64,000 nucleotides of DNA from Myxococcales bacterium (GTDB lineage: Bacteria; Myxococcota_A; Polyangia; Polyangiales; JADJMO01), in contig JADJMO010000002.1 in assembly GCA_016709545.1 (NCBI GenBank), forward strand, positions 555,072 to 619,071. Reading direction: 5' to 3'. Positions 25,502 to 34,899 of this stretch are shown piece by piece. Below the pieces are notes generated by a model, which saw only the letters and a program-made list of their open reading frames with translations, had not been told where the DNA came from and ran no database searches. How positions within the stretch are numbered: the first letter of the stretch is position 1; each line of letters starts with the position of its first letter. The position numbers and the translations under genes are program-made.

Positions 25502-28351
25502 ATGTGGATCTATCTCGTCGCCGTACTCTTGATCGCCGGCATCTGGGTCGGCGGCTACTTCCTCGGCATCAACGCGACCATCCAGCTCGTCGCGAGCGTG
25601 GGGGTCGTGGCCCTGGTCATCCTCGTGCTGCTGTTCCGCCGCTGGCGGGCGCAGCGCGCCGCCCTCGCCATCGAGCGGGAGCTGCTCAAGCAGGCCGAGA
25701 AGCAGGCCCAGCAGTCGCGGCCCGATCGCCGCGCCGAGATCCAGGCGCTGCAGACCCAGTTCCAGCAGGGCATCGCCTCGCTCAAGACCGCGAAGGGCAG
25801 CGGCGCCTCCGCGCTCTATTCGCTGCCCTGGTACATGATCATCGGCCCCCCGGGTGCCGGCAAGACCACCGCCCTCAAGGCCTCGGGCCTCAACTTCCCC
25901 GCGCTCGACCCGCGCGGCGGCGGCTTCAAGGGCGTCGGCGGCACGCGCAACTGCGACTGGTGGTTCACCAACGAGGCCATCCTCCTCGACACCGCGGGCC
26001 GCTACGCCACCGAGAGCGAGGACCACGACGAGTGGATCGCGTTCCTCGACATGCTCAAGCGGTTCCGGCCGGACAAGCCGATCAACGGCGTGCTGGTCGC
26101 GCTCTCGGTCACCGACCTCGCCAACGCCAACGACGAGCAGATCGACACCTACGCCAAGAAGCTCCGCGCGCGCATCGACGAGGTGATGACCCGCCTCGAG
26201 ATGGTCATCCCCGTCTACGTCGTGTTCACCAAGGCCGACCTCGTGTCCGGCTTCGTCGAGTTCTGGTCCGACCTGCGCAAGAGCGAGCGCGGCCAGATCT
26301 GGGGCGCCACGTTCTCGCTCAACAACCCGCCCGAGGACGCGGCCAAGGCCGCCGAGACCGAGATCGAGGCGCTCATCAAGGGCCTGCACGCGCGCGCGAT
26401 CAAGCGCGTGGGCACCGAGCGCCAGACCGACCAGCGCCAGCCGATCTACCGGTTCCCGCTCGAGCTCGCGACGCTGCGCACCCACATGGTGGAGCTGATC
26501 GGCGCGCTGTTCCAGAAGAACAACTACCAGGAGACCCCGATCTTCCGCGGGATCTACTTCACGAGCGGCACCCAGGAGGGCCGCCCGATGGACCGCGTGC
26601 TCGGCAGCATGGCGCAGGCCTTCGGGTTCCAGCCCGCCGCCGCCGCCGAGGTCGTGCGCCCGCGCGAGACCGAGCAGAAGAGCTACTTCGTCACCGAGCT
26701 CTTCACCAAGGTCGTGTTCCCCGACCAGAACGTCGCCGCGCGCACGGTGCGCGAGGTGAAGCGCCGGCGCGTGCGTCAGCTCGTGTACGCCGCGGTCGCG
26801 ATGGGCATCGCGGCGGTCCTCATCGTGCCTTCGTCGTGCACGTTCGCCCGCAACCTCTCGCTCGTCGACGACACGGTCTCGATCGCGAAGGACGCGGCCA
26901 AGCTCAAGTGGGGCGACCCGGCCACGCCGAGCGAGAAGGTGAAGCGGCTCGAGCCGCTGCGCCTGCACCTGCTCAAGCTGCGCGACTTCCACGACAAGGG
27001 CCCCGACGTCACCCTCCGCTGGGGCATGTACACGGGCGACAAGCTCTACCCGTCGGCGCGCTCGGTGTACGCGGCGCAGATGCAGGTCGGCTTCAGCGAC
27101 CCGGCGCGCGAGGTCATCGAGGGCCGCCTGCGGTCGATCGAGGGCGGGTCCACGACCAAGGGCGAGGCCTACAACCGCGCGTACGACGACGTGAAGCTGT
27201 ACCTGATGGTCACCGACATGGGGAAGGACCACCTCGATCCCGTGTGGGCCGCGGGGCGCCTCGTGCGCCTGTGGATCGCGGGCTTCAAGGTGGCGCCCAC
27301 GCAGGAGCTCGAGGCCGAGCTCCGGCCCCACGTGGAGCTCTGGCTCGACATGCTCAAGAAGGGCGAGGTCACGGCGTGGAAGGCCGACCGCACGCTCGTC
27401 ACCACCGCGCGCAAGCGCATGCTCAAGGTGCCGCGGCTCGACCGCGACTACGAGGCGCTCGTCCGCGACGCCTCGTACGAGATCGCGCCGGTGAAGTTCT
27501 CCTCGATCTTCTACGGGACCATCGCCCCCTACGTGACGAGCACGCTGCACCCGTCCGTGGACGGCGCGTACACGCGCTACGGGTGGGCCAAGGTCAAGGA
27601 GCAGCTCGAGAAGAAGAAGAACAAGCTCGACGCCGAGCAGTGGGTGCTCGACGAGGACGAGAAGACCAAGGACGGCGACAGCGACAAGCACCTCGGCGCG
27701 CTCCGTCAGCGCTACTACGAGCGCTACATCGAGGCGTGGAAGGACTTCCTCTCGAGCATCACCATCGTGCCGCCCAAGGGGCCCGAGGACGCGCTCACGA
27801 TGTTCGAGGCGCTGTGCGAGCCCGAGTATCCGTACCTCCGCCTGATCCGCACCGTCGACGAGCACATCAACTTCGACACCGAGGCCAACGCGGCGGAGAA
27901 GAAGGCCGGCGCGCTCGGCGACAAGGTGAGCAAGGGCGTCAAGGAGAAGGTCAAGGTCACGATCGGCGACGCCGGCGCGGGCGCCCTGCCCTCCATGCCC
28001 AAGGCCGTCAGGAACCCCGTCGAGAAGGAGTTCGGTCGCTTCAACGCGTTCGGCGCCGAGCCGCCGCCCACCGAGGGTGACACGCCCCCGCCCACGCCGC
28101 TCAAGCAGTACATCAACTCGCTCGGCAAGCTGGTCGGACACCTCACCGACCTGCGCGACTCGAAGATGAAGATGGACCGCAAGGTCCTCGAGCTCGATCG
28201 CAAGGAGGCCGAGGTCATCGCCAAGAAGCTCCTCGGTCAGCCGGGGCTCGACGCGGGCCTCGATCTGCTGCGGCCGCTGCTCCTGCGTCCGCTCGACTTC
28301 CCGACCGGCGCGCCGGTCGAAGCGCCGGGAACGCCGGCGCCGAAGCCCTAG
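25502..28351 (+). CDS. tssM: TssM/IcmF-type type VI secretion membrane protein (orphan)
   Basis: 949 residues. Two N-terminal membrane segments (about 4-25 and 30-48), then an IcmF NTPase-like domain with Walker A GPPGAGKTT at ~117-125, the DTAGRY Walker B region near 163 and VVFTKADLV. A third membrane helix near 420-440 (LVYAAVAMGIAAVLIVP) is followed by a large periplasmic part. TssM joins TssJ and TssL to form the T6SS envelope complex. This copy is shorter than typical TssM, and no other tss gene lies in the window, so it may work with a cluster elsewhere. ATG at 25502. It shares its stop with the convergent SDR gene. Confidence 0.85.
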   Translation: MWIYLVAVLLIAGIWVGGYFLGINATIQLVASVGVVALVILVLLFRRWRAQRAALAIERELLKQAEKQAQQSRPDRRAEIQALQTQFQQGIASLKTAKGSGASALYSLPWYMIIGPPGAGKTTALKASGLNFPALDPRGGGFKGVGGTRNCDWWFTNEAILLDTAGRYATESEDHDEWIAFLDMLKRFRPDKPINGVLVALSVTDLANANDEQIDTYAKKLRARIDEVMTRLEMVIPVYVVFTKADLVSGFVEFWSDLRKSERGQIWGATFSLNNPPEDAAKAAETEIEALIKGLHARAIKRVGTERQTDQRQPIYRFPLELATLRTHMVELIGALFQKNNYQETPIFRGIYFTSGTQEGRPMDRVLGSMAQAFGFQPAAAAEVVRPRETEQKSYFVTELFTKVVFPDQNVAARTVREVKRRRVRQLVYAAVAMGIAAVLIVPSSCTFARNLSLVDDTVSIAKDAAKLKWGDPATPSEKVKRLEPLRLHLLKLRDFHDKGPDVTLRWGMYTGDKLYPSARSVYAAQMQVGFSDPAREVIEGRLRSIEGGSTTKGEAYNRAYDDVKLYLMVTDMGKDHLDPVWAAGRLVRLWIAGFKVAPTQELEAELRPHVELWLDMLKKGEVTAWKADRTLVTTARKRMLKVPRLDRDYEALVRDASYEIAPVKFSSIFYGTIAPYVTSTLHPSVDGAYTRYGWAKVKEQLEKKKNKLDAEQWVLDEDEKTKDGDSDKHLGALRQRYYERYIEAWKDFLSSITIVPPKGPEDALTMFEALCEPEYPYLRLIRTVDEHINFDTEANAAEKKAGALGDKVSKGVKEKVKVTIGDAGAGALPSMPKAVRNPVEKEFGRFNAFGAEPPPTEGDTPPPTPLKQYINSLGKLVGHLTDLRDSKMKMDRKVLELDRKEAEVIAKKLLGQPGLDAGLDLLRPLLLRPLDFPTGAPVEAPGTPAPKP

Positions 28352-29184
28352 CTCCCGCGCAGGCTCTTCTTGGTCCGCGTCGCGAAGGCGCGGACCACGC
28401 GGTCGTAGGAGTCCGGGAGCAGGCGCGCCATGCGGTCGATGATCTTGGCGTCGAGGCCGACCAGCGCGCGCGGCGCTCCGGCCTGCATGGCGGCGAGGAT
28501 CTCGGCGGCGGCGTCCTCGGGGGAGGTGCGGGCGACCTTCTCGAAGTCGCGGGCCGCGGCCTCCGCGGTGAGCGCCTGGCCCTGTTCGTCCTCGAGGATC
28601 CGGCCGCGACGCGCGATGTTGGTGCGCACGCCCCCCGGGTGCACGCAGGTGACCCGCACCTTGGTGTCGGCGAGCTCCTGACGCAGCGCCTCGGTGAAGC
28701 CGCGCACGGCGAACTTGGAGGCGTTGTACGCGCCCTGCGAAGGCACCGCGATGAGACCGAACACGCTCGAGAGGTTGACCACGTGGCCCTCCTCGGCGCG
28801 CAGCAGGTGCGGCAAGAACGCCTGGGTGCCGTGCACGACCCCCCAGAAGTTGATGCCCATGAGCCACTCGAAGTCGGCGATCGGCGTGTTCGCCAGCGTG
28901 GCCGACAGCGCGACCCCCGCGTTGTTGACGATGACGTGCACGCGACCGTGCTCGTGTGCCACCTCCTCGGCCCACGCGAACACCGCCGTGCGATCGGCGA
29001 CGTCGAGGCGACGCGTGGTGACGCGCGGACCCGACGCGAGGCGCGCGGTCTCGGCGAGCCCCACCTCGTCCACGTCCGACAGCGCGAGCGAGGCGCCGCG
29101 TCGGGCCAGGTCGACGGCGAGCGCGCGACCGATGCCGGACGCCGCGCCGGTGATGGCGACGACGCGATCCTGGAACTGACGCAT
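28348..29184 (-). CDS. Short-chain dehydrogenase/reductase
   Basis: 278 residues, classical SDR: TGAASGIG cofactor loop at 12-19, NNAGVALS, catalytic Ser in NLSSVFGL and Tyr-Lys in YNASKFAV, with HPGGVRTNIARRG after the core. The end (FATRTKKSLRGS) is basic. The substrate is unknown; close relatives are often annotated as acyl-type or steroid-type oxidoreductases. ATG at 29184. Its TAG overlaps the TssM TAG in a single CTAG. Confidence 0.88.
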   Translation of the reverse strand: MRQFQDRVVAITGAASGIGRALAVDLARRGASLALSDVDEVGLAETARLASGPRVTTRRLDVADRTAVFAWAEEVAHEHGRVHVIVNNAGVALSATLANTPIADFEWLMGINFWGVVHGTQAFLPHLLRAEEGHVVNLSSVFGLIAVPSQGAYNASKFAVRGFTEALRQELADTKVRVTCVHPGGVRTNIARRGRILEDEQGQALTAEAAARDFEKVARTSPEDAAAEILAAMQAGAPRALVGLDAKIIDRMARLLPDSYDRVVRAFATRTKKSLRGS

Positions 29185-29282
29185 CCGAGGATGGTCACCC
29201 GGCGGGTCGACGCGCGCAACCGCCGCCCCAACGAGCGGGCAGAGTCGGGACCCGAGCGAAACCCGGGCGAAGGCGGGAAGAC

Positions 29283-31232
29283 TCAGTTCCCGCCGATCTT
29301 CGGCTTCTTGGTCGGCGGGGTGTTCTGCGGGGGCGGCGGCGGGGGCGTGTCGGCGCCACCGAGCTTCGGCTTCGGCGCCGGATCCGGGGTGCCGTTGCCA
29401 CCACCGACGACGGGCTTCTTCGGGCCGTCGCCGCCGCCGATCACCGGCTTCGGCGCGGTTCCCACCGGCGTGGGGTCGGCGCCGCCGATCTTCGGCTTGG
29501 GCCCCGTGCCGACCGGCTCGGGCGTGCCCTCGGCGCCGCCGATCTTCGGCTTCGGCCCCGTGCCGGGACCCGTGCCGATCGGCTCCGCGAGCCCCTCGGC
29601 GCCGCCGATCTTCGGCTTGGTGATCTTGGTGACGGGCGTCGCCGTGAGGAGCACGGGCTTGCTGCCGCCCTTGTCGTCGAGCTGCGTGACGCCGCCCTTG
29701 AGGTAGTCGAGCTGCAGCTTGCCGACGACGCCGACCGTGACCTTCGGCAGCTCGAGCTTCTGCACGGTGGCGCCCTGGTCCATGAAGAACTCGACCTTCT
29801 GCGCGACCGGCGGGCCGTTCACGAAGTAGAGCTTCTTGGCCTTGCCATCGACCTCGACCTGCTCCTTGGTGGCGGCGCCGAGCTCGAGGCCGGTGAGGGT
29901 CGTCGCGAAGCGGTGGCCGATGATCGAGACGTCGTCCTTGGAGCCGGTGGCGCCGCGCACGGTGAGCTTGAACTTGACCTTGGCGGGGACGATGAGGATC
30001 GGCGGCACGTTCGACGAGAGCTTGCCGCGCACGATCACGTAGGTGGCGCCGGGGATCTCGCTCACCATCTTGCCGTCCTTGAGGCCGAGCGTGTGGCCCT
30101 CGTCGTCCTGCACGCTCATGCGCGCGGCGCCGCGACCGACGACCATCACGTCGTCGTCGGCCTCGGCCACGTCGTCGGGCTCGGGCTCCGGGTCGGCCTT
30201 GGGCTTGGGCTTGGCGTTGCCGCCGGTCGTGGCGAAGGGGCAGGCCATCGACTTGCGCGACGACTGCGGGATGAGCTCGAGGCGCGGGTTGCCGGCGTCG
30301 CCCTCGTAGGTGGAGGCGGCCTCGCTCGGGTTGATCTGCGCGTCGTCGTAGCGCCAGGTGTTCGCGGACTTGTCGAACTCGAGGTGGCGCAGGGTGCCCG
30401 GCGAGTTGTTCTCGTAGACGTAGACCCAGTACTTGTCGTCGCCCTTGTCCTCGATGGCGTAGGGCACGATCGCGTGGCCGCCGGTGCCGTCGGACTTGTA
30501 GATGCCGAGCACGTACGGGTCGCTCTTCTTCTTGAGCGCGGTGATGAGCTTGTCGAGGGTCTTGTTGGGGCTCGTGCGGATGGTCGCCTTGGCGACGCTG
30601 GGGCTCGCCTGCGAGACGGCCCAGTAGGCGAGGTAGCGCTCGGTCTTCTTCTGGCGCTCGAGCGAGAAGGTCATCTCGGCGCCGAGCTTGCTCACGTCGT
30701 CGTCCTTGGTGAACAGGCGCAGGCTGCCGACGCTGAAGCCCTCGCAGTGGCCGCCGCCCAGCATCTTGCCCGCCGAGTCGAGGAACGCCTGCGCCCCCGC
30801 GCGCAGCGTGCACTCGTCGGTGTCGCCGCCGCCGGCGCACACGGCCTTGTTGCCGCACATCTTGGCGAGGTCCTTCGGACCGATCGGGATGCTGTCCGGG
30901 TCGCTCAGGACGAAGTTCTCGAACCCGAAGCCGTCGGCGTTGGGGCGGAAGCCGAGGTCGGCGACGAGGTCCTTGCCGTCGAGCGAGGAGATGTCGGTGT
31001 TGCCCCCACCGCCCTTGCCGCCCTTCTTCTTCTTGGGCTTGGCGCCCTTGGTGCCGGTGGGCGCGCCCTTGCTGTCGTCGTCGCCCTCGTCGGCGTTGTC
31101 CTTGTCCTTGTCCTTGTCGCCCTTGTCGGACTTGGAGGACTCGTCCTTGGGCGACGACTTCTGGTCGCAGGCCACGAGGACGCCGAGCGCGAAGAACCCG
31201 ACGATCTGGAGCGCGGAGAGCTTGGCGGCCAC
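29283..31232 (-). CDS. Lipoprotein with papain/C39-like cysteine peptidase fold and KPKIGG repeats
   Basis: 649 residues from a GTG at 31232. Signal peptide with lipobox LVAC, then an acidic/lysine-rich linker (KGDKDKDKDNADEGDDDSKG). Residues ~100-330 suggest a papain-like peptidase: Cys in GGGHCEGFSVGSL (~160), His in GTGGHAIVPYAIED (~252) and Asn in YVYENNSPG (~274), the order Cys-His-Asn. A beta-rich domain follows, then a C-terminal run of KP(K/V)IGG units in Pro/Gly spacers. It could process surface proteins, or be a catalytically dead binding domain. Its start abuts the truncated dehydrogenase with no intergenic room. Confidence 0.65.
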   Translation of the reverse strand: MAAKLSALQIVGFFALGVLVACDQKSSPKDESSKSDKGDKDKDKDNADEGDDDSKGAPTGTKGAKPKKKKGGKGGGGNTDISSLDGKDLVADLGFRPNADGFGFENFVLSDPDSIPIGPKDLAKMCGNKAVCAGGGDTDECTLRAGAQAFLDSAGKMLGGGHCEGFSVGSLRLFTKDDDVSKLGAEMTFSLERQKKTERYLAYWAVSQASPSVAKATIRTSPNKTLDKLITALKKKSDPYVLGIYKSDGTGGHAIVPYAIEDKGDDKYWVYVYENNSPGTLRHLEFDKSANTWRYDDAQINPSEAASTYEGDAGNPRLELIPQSSRKSMACPFATTGGNAKPKPKADPEPEPDDVAEADDDVMVVGRGAARMSVQDDEGHTLGLKDGKMVSEIPGATYVIVRGKLSSNVPPILIVPAKVKFKLTVRGATGSKDDVSIIGHRFATTLTGLELGAATKEQVEVDGKAKKLYFVNGPPVAQKVEFFMDQGATVQKLELPKVTVGVVGKLQLDYLKGGVTQLDDKGGSKPVLLTATPVTKITKPKIGGAEGLAEPIGTGPGTGPKPKIGGAEGTPEPVGTGPKPKIGGADPTPVGTAPKPVIGGGDGPKKPVVGGGNGTPDPAPKPKLGGADTPPPPPPQNTPPTKKPKIGGN

Positions 31233-31991
31233 GAGGTCGCCGTCTGGAACCGCACGGCGAGCAAGGCGGAGGCGCTGGTCGGTCGGGTCGGCGGGCGCGT
31301 GGCGAGCTCCCCGGCGGACGCCTGCGTCGGCGCGGAACGCGTCCATCTCATACTGGCGGACGACGTGGCGGTCGACGCGGTGGTCGGGACGTTGCCGGCC
31401 CTCGACGTGCCCGTGGTGGATCACTCGACGGTCTCGCCCGCGGGCACGGCCGCGCGCGCCGCGGCGCTCTCGGCGCGGGGGATCGCGTTCGCGCACGCGC
31501 CCATCTTCATGTCGCCCGCGGCGGCCCAGGCGGCGCGCGGCCTGATGCTGCTCTCGGCGCCCGAGGCGGTGCGTGCGCGCGTGGAACCCGCGCTCGCCAC
31601 CATGACCGGCGAGGTCTGGTACGTCGGGGAGCGCCCCGACCTCGCCGCGGCCTACAAGCTGTTCGGCAACGCCATGCTGCTCACCATCGCGGGCGGGCTC
31701 ACCGACGTGTTCCGCATGGGCAAGGCGCTCGGCATCGCCCCCGAGGACTGCTTCTCGGTGTTCCAGAAGTTCGACCCCGCCGTCGGCATCAAGATCCGCG
31801 GCGCCAAGATGGCCGCCGGCGACTTCGCGCCGTCGTTCGAGACCGAGATGGCGCGCAAGGATCTGCGATTGATGCTCGAGTCCGCCGCGGGCCTCGAGGT
31901 GCTGCCGGCGGTCGCGGCGGTGCTCGACCGCGCCATCGCCGAGGGACACGGCAAGGACGACGTGGGCTCGATCGCGGCGAGCGTCCGCTAG
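31220..31991 (+). pseudogene. 3-hydroxyisobutyrate dehydrogenase-like gene lacking its N-terminus
   Basis: From GGHEVAVWNRTASKAEAL onward this is a normal beta-hydroxyacid dehydrogenase: VVDHSTVSPAG (substrate loop), MLLSAPEAVRARVEPALATM, and KLFGNAMLLTIAGGLTDVFR with the catalytic Lys. The usual first ~25 residues with GLG.MG are absent in all three frames. In-frame start codons are missing until a GTG near 31299. Instead, the divergent lipoprotein's start codon (31232) falls inside this gene's expected 5' end. Truncated by rearrangement, or a misjoin in the assembly. Its TAG is shared with the convergent ATPase gene. Confidence 0.7.
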
Positions 31992-32602
31992 GCGCCGGCG
32001 CAACAATCGGGGATCTGGGCGCGCACCACCGCGATCGCGCGGCGGATCTTCTCCATGAAATCGTGGGTGCTGTTGATCACCACGCGGTTTTGGTGCCCCT
32101 CCCACGCGGCCGCGGTGCGGTCGTCGAGCGCGCGCGCCTGCTCCGGGGTCTCGATGCGCAGCGGGTTCGTGTGGTCGTAGCCGTCGCCGTCGCCGGGCAC
32201 GCGCAGGTGGATCACCGCCGCGTAGCGCGCGAGCGCCTCGGCGCGCGTGGTGCCGACGCCCGCGAAGAAGCTGGACTCGTCGTCGGGCCAGTACGCGAGC
32301 CCATCGAGCACCCCGCGGTCGCACAGGACCACCGCCGCCCCCTCCTCGAGGGCCGCGCGCTCGAGCTCCGTCTGCACGTGGAAGATGGCGCGCTGCGCGG
32401 CGCGGCGGGTCGGCAGCGAGTTGCGGCGCGGGAAGCCGCCGCCGTACAGGAGCGTCGCGCTCTCGGGCAGCACCACCACGTGGCGGCAGAACGCGCGGCG
32501 CGCCACGTCGAGGGCCGTGGTCTTGCCCGCGCCGGGACCGCCGGTGAAGACGACCAGGCGAGGAGTGTGTGACGAAACGCTGCAGGTACACTCGGGCGGC
32601 AT
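31988..32602 (-). CDS. P-loop ATPase/kinase-like protein (AAA_28 type)
   Basis: 204 residues with Walker A GGPGAGKTT at 21-29, a helical middle (AIFHVQTELERAALEEG), a Walker-B-like VVLCDRGVLDGLAYW and a late VVINSTHDFMEKIRRAIAVV. This is the layout of small nucleotide-kinase-like AAA_28 proteins; the substrate is unknown. ATG at 32602, 43 bases from the divergent gapN start. Convergent with the truncated dehydrogenase. Confidence 0.8.
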   Translation of the reverse strand: MPPECTCSVSSHTPRLVVFTGGPGAGKTTALDVARRAFCRHVVVLPESATLLYGGGFPRRNSLPTRRAAQRAIFHVQTELERAALEEGAAVVLCDRGVLDGLAYWPDDESSFFAGVGTTRAEALARYAAVIHLRVPGDGDGYDHTNPLRIETPEQARALDDRTAAAWEGHQNRVVINSTHDFMEKIRRAIAVVRAQIPDCCAGA

Positions 32603-32645
32603 CGCTCCCTGGATAGCGCAGCCGTGCGGGGGCTACCCTCTCCGG

Positions 32646-34244
32646 ATGCTCCCGACCTTCCCCCGCGTAGTCCCCGACGACGTGAAGATCGACGTCTCGT
32701 CGTGGGACGCCCAGTACCTCTCCGGCGGCGAGGTCCGCACCTGGTCCGGTCCGACGAGCGAGGTCCGATCGCCGGTGTGCCTCACGACGAGCACCGGGCT
32801 CGAGCCCGTCAGCCTCGGACGCATCGCCATGCTCGACGCGGCCGCCGCCAAGGAGGTGCTCGCCGCCGCCACCCAGGCCTGGGACCACGGGCGCGGCGCC
32901 TGGCCGACCACCCGCGTCGCGCGCCGCATCGGCTGCCTCGAGCACTTCGTCGAGGAGATGGTGAAGGTGCGCGAACCCGTGGTGCGCCTCCTGATGTGGG
33001 AGATCGGCAAGACCCGCAAGGACGCCGAGACCGAGTTCGACCGCACCGTGCTGTACGTGCGCGACACCGTCGAGGCGCTCAAGGAGCTCGATCGCACGAG
33101 CTCACGGTTCGTGATGGAGGACGGCTTCCTCGGGCAGACCCGCCGCTCGCCGCTCGGCGTGGTGCTCTGCATGGGCCCGTTCAACTACCCACTCAACGAG
33201 ACATACACGACGCTGATCCCGGCGCTGGTGATGGGCAACACGGTCATCTCCAAGCTGCCGCGCTACGGCGCGCTCTTGCACTTGCCGATCCTCGCCGCCA
33301 TGCAGAAGGCCTTCCCACCCGGCGTGGTGAACGTGCTGCAGGGCGACGGCGCGACCGTCGTCGGACCGATGATGGAGAGCGGCAGCCTCGACTCGCTCGC
33401 GTTCATCGGCACGAGCCGCGTCGCCAACATCCTGCGCCGCCAGCACCCGCGCCCGAACCGCCTGCGGTGCATCCTCGGCCTCGAGGCGAAGAACCCCGCG
33501 GTGATCCTGCCCTCGGCCGACCTCGACCTCGCGGTCAAGGAGTGCGTCAGCGGCGCGCTGTCGTTCAACGGCCAGCGCTGCACCGCGATCAAGCTGATCT
33601 TCGTGCACGCCTCGCTCGCGGAGAAGTTCGTCGAGAAGCTCTCGGCCGCCGTCGACGCGCTGAAGGCCGGCATGCCGTGGGAGCCCGGCGTCTCCCTCAC
33701 GCCGCTCCCGGAGCAGGGCAAGCCCGCGACCCTCGCGGCCTACGTGGAGGACGCGGTGAAGAAGGGCGCCAAGGTCGTCAACCGCGGCGGCGAGGCGCTC
33801 GGCACGTTCTACGGACCGGCCGTGGTCTATCCGGTCACGCCCGCGATGCGCCTCTACCACGAGGAGCAGTTCGGCCCGATCGTGCCCGTCGCCACCTACG
33901 AGGACCTCTCGGAGATCGATGCCTTCATGCGCGAGAGCCCCTACGGTCAGCAGATCGCCCTCTTCGGCAACGACCCGCGCGAGGTCGCGCCGCTCGTCGA
34001 CGCGCTCGTCAACGTGGTGTCGCGCATCAACCTCAACGCCCAGTGCCGCCGTGGACCGGACACCTTCCCGTTCACCGGCCGCAAGGACTCGGCCGAGGGC
34101 ACGCTGAGCGTGAGCGACGCCTTGCGGGCGTTCTCGATCCGCACGGTCGTGGCGGCCACCTCGAACGAGGCGAACAAGGAGCTCGTGACGAGCATCGTCA
34201 GCGGCCGCATGTCCGCGTTCCTCGGCACGGACTTCATCTTCTGA
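32646..34244 (+). CDS. gapN: Non-phosphorylating NADP glyceraldehyde-3-phosphate dehydrogenase (GapN-like)
   Basis: 532-residue aldehyde dehydrogenase. Catalytic Cys in FNGQRCTAIK, general-base Glu in LGLEAKNPAVIL, cofactor region MGPFNYPLNETYTTLIPALV. The ending RRGPDTFPFTGRKDSAEGTL is characteristic of GapN, which oxidises glyceraldehyde-3-phosphate to 3-phosphoglycerate while making NADPH and bypassing one glycolytic ATP. ATG at 32646 in front of LPTFPRVVPDDVKID. It is followed with a one-base overlap (TGATG) by a small lipoprotein gene. Confidence 0.85.
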   Translation: MLPTFPRVVPDDVKIDVSSWDAQYLSGGEVRTWSGPTSEVRSPVCLTTSTGLEPVSLGRIAMLDAAAAKEVLAAATQAWDHGRGAWPTTRVARRIGCLEHFVEEMVKVREPVVRLLMWEIGKTRKDAETEFDRTVLYVRDTVEALKELDRTSSRFVMEDGFLGQTRRSPLGVVLCMGPFNYPLNETYTTLIPALVMGNTVISKLPRYGALLHLPILAAMQKAFPPGVVNVLQGDGATVVGPMMESGSLDSLAFIGTSRVANILRRQHPRPNRLRCILGLEAKNPAVILPSADLDLAVKECVSGALSFNGQRCTAIKLIFVHASLAEKFVEKLSAAVDALKAGMPWEPGVSLTPLPEQGKPATLAAYVEDAVKKGAKVVNRGGEALGTFYGPAVVYPVTPAMRLYHEEQFGPIVPVATYEDLSEIDAFMRESPYGQQIALFGNDPREVAPLVDALVNVVSRINLNAQCRRGPDTFPFTGRKDSAEGTLSVSDALRAFSIRTVVAATSNEANKELVTSIVSGRMSAFLGTDFIF

Positions 34245-34756
34245 TGCGCCCGCTCCTCCTCACCCTCGTGCTCGTCGGATGTGCCCGCAAGGAAGCGCCG
34301 ATCGGCCCGGTGCCCGACAAGTCGTCCACGACGACCCAGGCTCCGGCCCCACCGCCGAGCGACCTCGTGTTCACCGACGTCACCTGCACGTACGGCGGCA
34401 CCGCGCCCGCGTTCTTCGTGTGGGCCGAGCTCACGGCCACGGGGCCGGTCCACGGCCTCCGCGCCACCACGTTCGAGATCCACGACAAGGCGGGCGCCTT
34501 CGTCTCTGGCGCTCTGACCACGATCGATCTCCGCAAGCGCAAGGGGCCCAAGGGCGACGGCGACGTCGAGGTCTTGAAGGGCCCGATCCTCGGCGGCGAG
34601 AAGCTGCACCTCGAGGTGTTCGGCCCGCTGCGCCTCGCGCCGTTCGGGTCGACCGCGGGCTACCCGACCGACGACCGACCGTTCCGCGTCGAGCTCGTCG
34701 CCGGCACGCAGACCTGGAGGCTGACCGGCACCTGCAAGGTCGGCCCCGCCGGGTGA
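34244..34756 (+). CDS. Small lipoprotein
   Basis: 170 residues: MRPLLLTLVLVGC with lipobox LVGC, a short Pro-rich linker, then a beta-rich domain with a cysteine pair (VTCTYGG near residue 47 and TGTCKVGPAG at the end). Unknown function. Its ATG overlaps the gapN stop by one base, so the two are translated from one message. Confidence 0.7.
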   Translation: MRPLLLTLVLVGCARKEAPIGPVPDKSSTTTQAPAPPPSDLVFTDVTCTYGGTAPAFFVWAELTATGPVHGLRATTFEIHDKAGAFVSGALTTIDLRKRKGPKGDGDVEVLKGPILGGEKLHLEVFGPLRLAPFGSTAGYPTDDRPFRVELVAGTQTWRLTGTCKVGPAG

Positions 34757-34899
34757 CTGGCGGCGAGCGACCTCCTGTGAACGCCGCGCACAGTGGCGGA
34801 GGGTTTACGCGTGTGATCCGCGCACCAGGGTACGCAGCGGTCGGGAGCATCGTCGGGCCTCGCGGGCGGCCCTGGTTCCGGTCTTGCTGAAGGGAACGC

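Noticed and set aside
28391..29184. Fusion of the SDR with the upstream lipoprotein, as one minus-strand open frame spans both (28348-30858)
   Set aside because: The SDR has its own ATG before a complete Rossmann fold, and the region upstream in that frame is out of phase with the lipoprotein's reading frame.
31140..31232. A small inversion that moved the dehydrogenase N-terminus onto the lipoprotein's signal peptide, because IVGFFALGVLVA looks a little like a GLG.MG loop
   Set aside because: The similarity is only hydrophobicity and glycine. The lipobox and downstream lipoprotein sequence make it a proper signal peptide, and no inverted repeat marks the ends.
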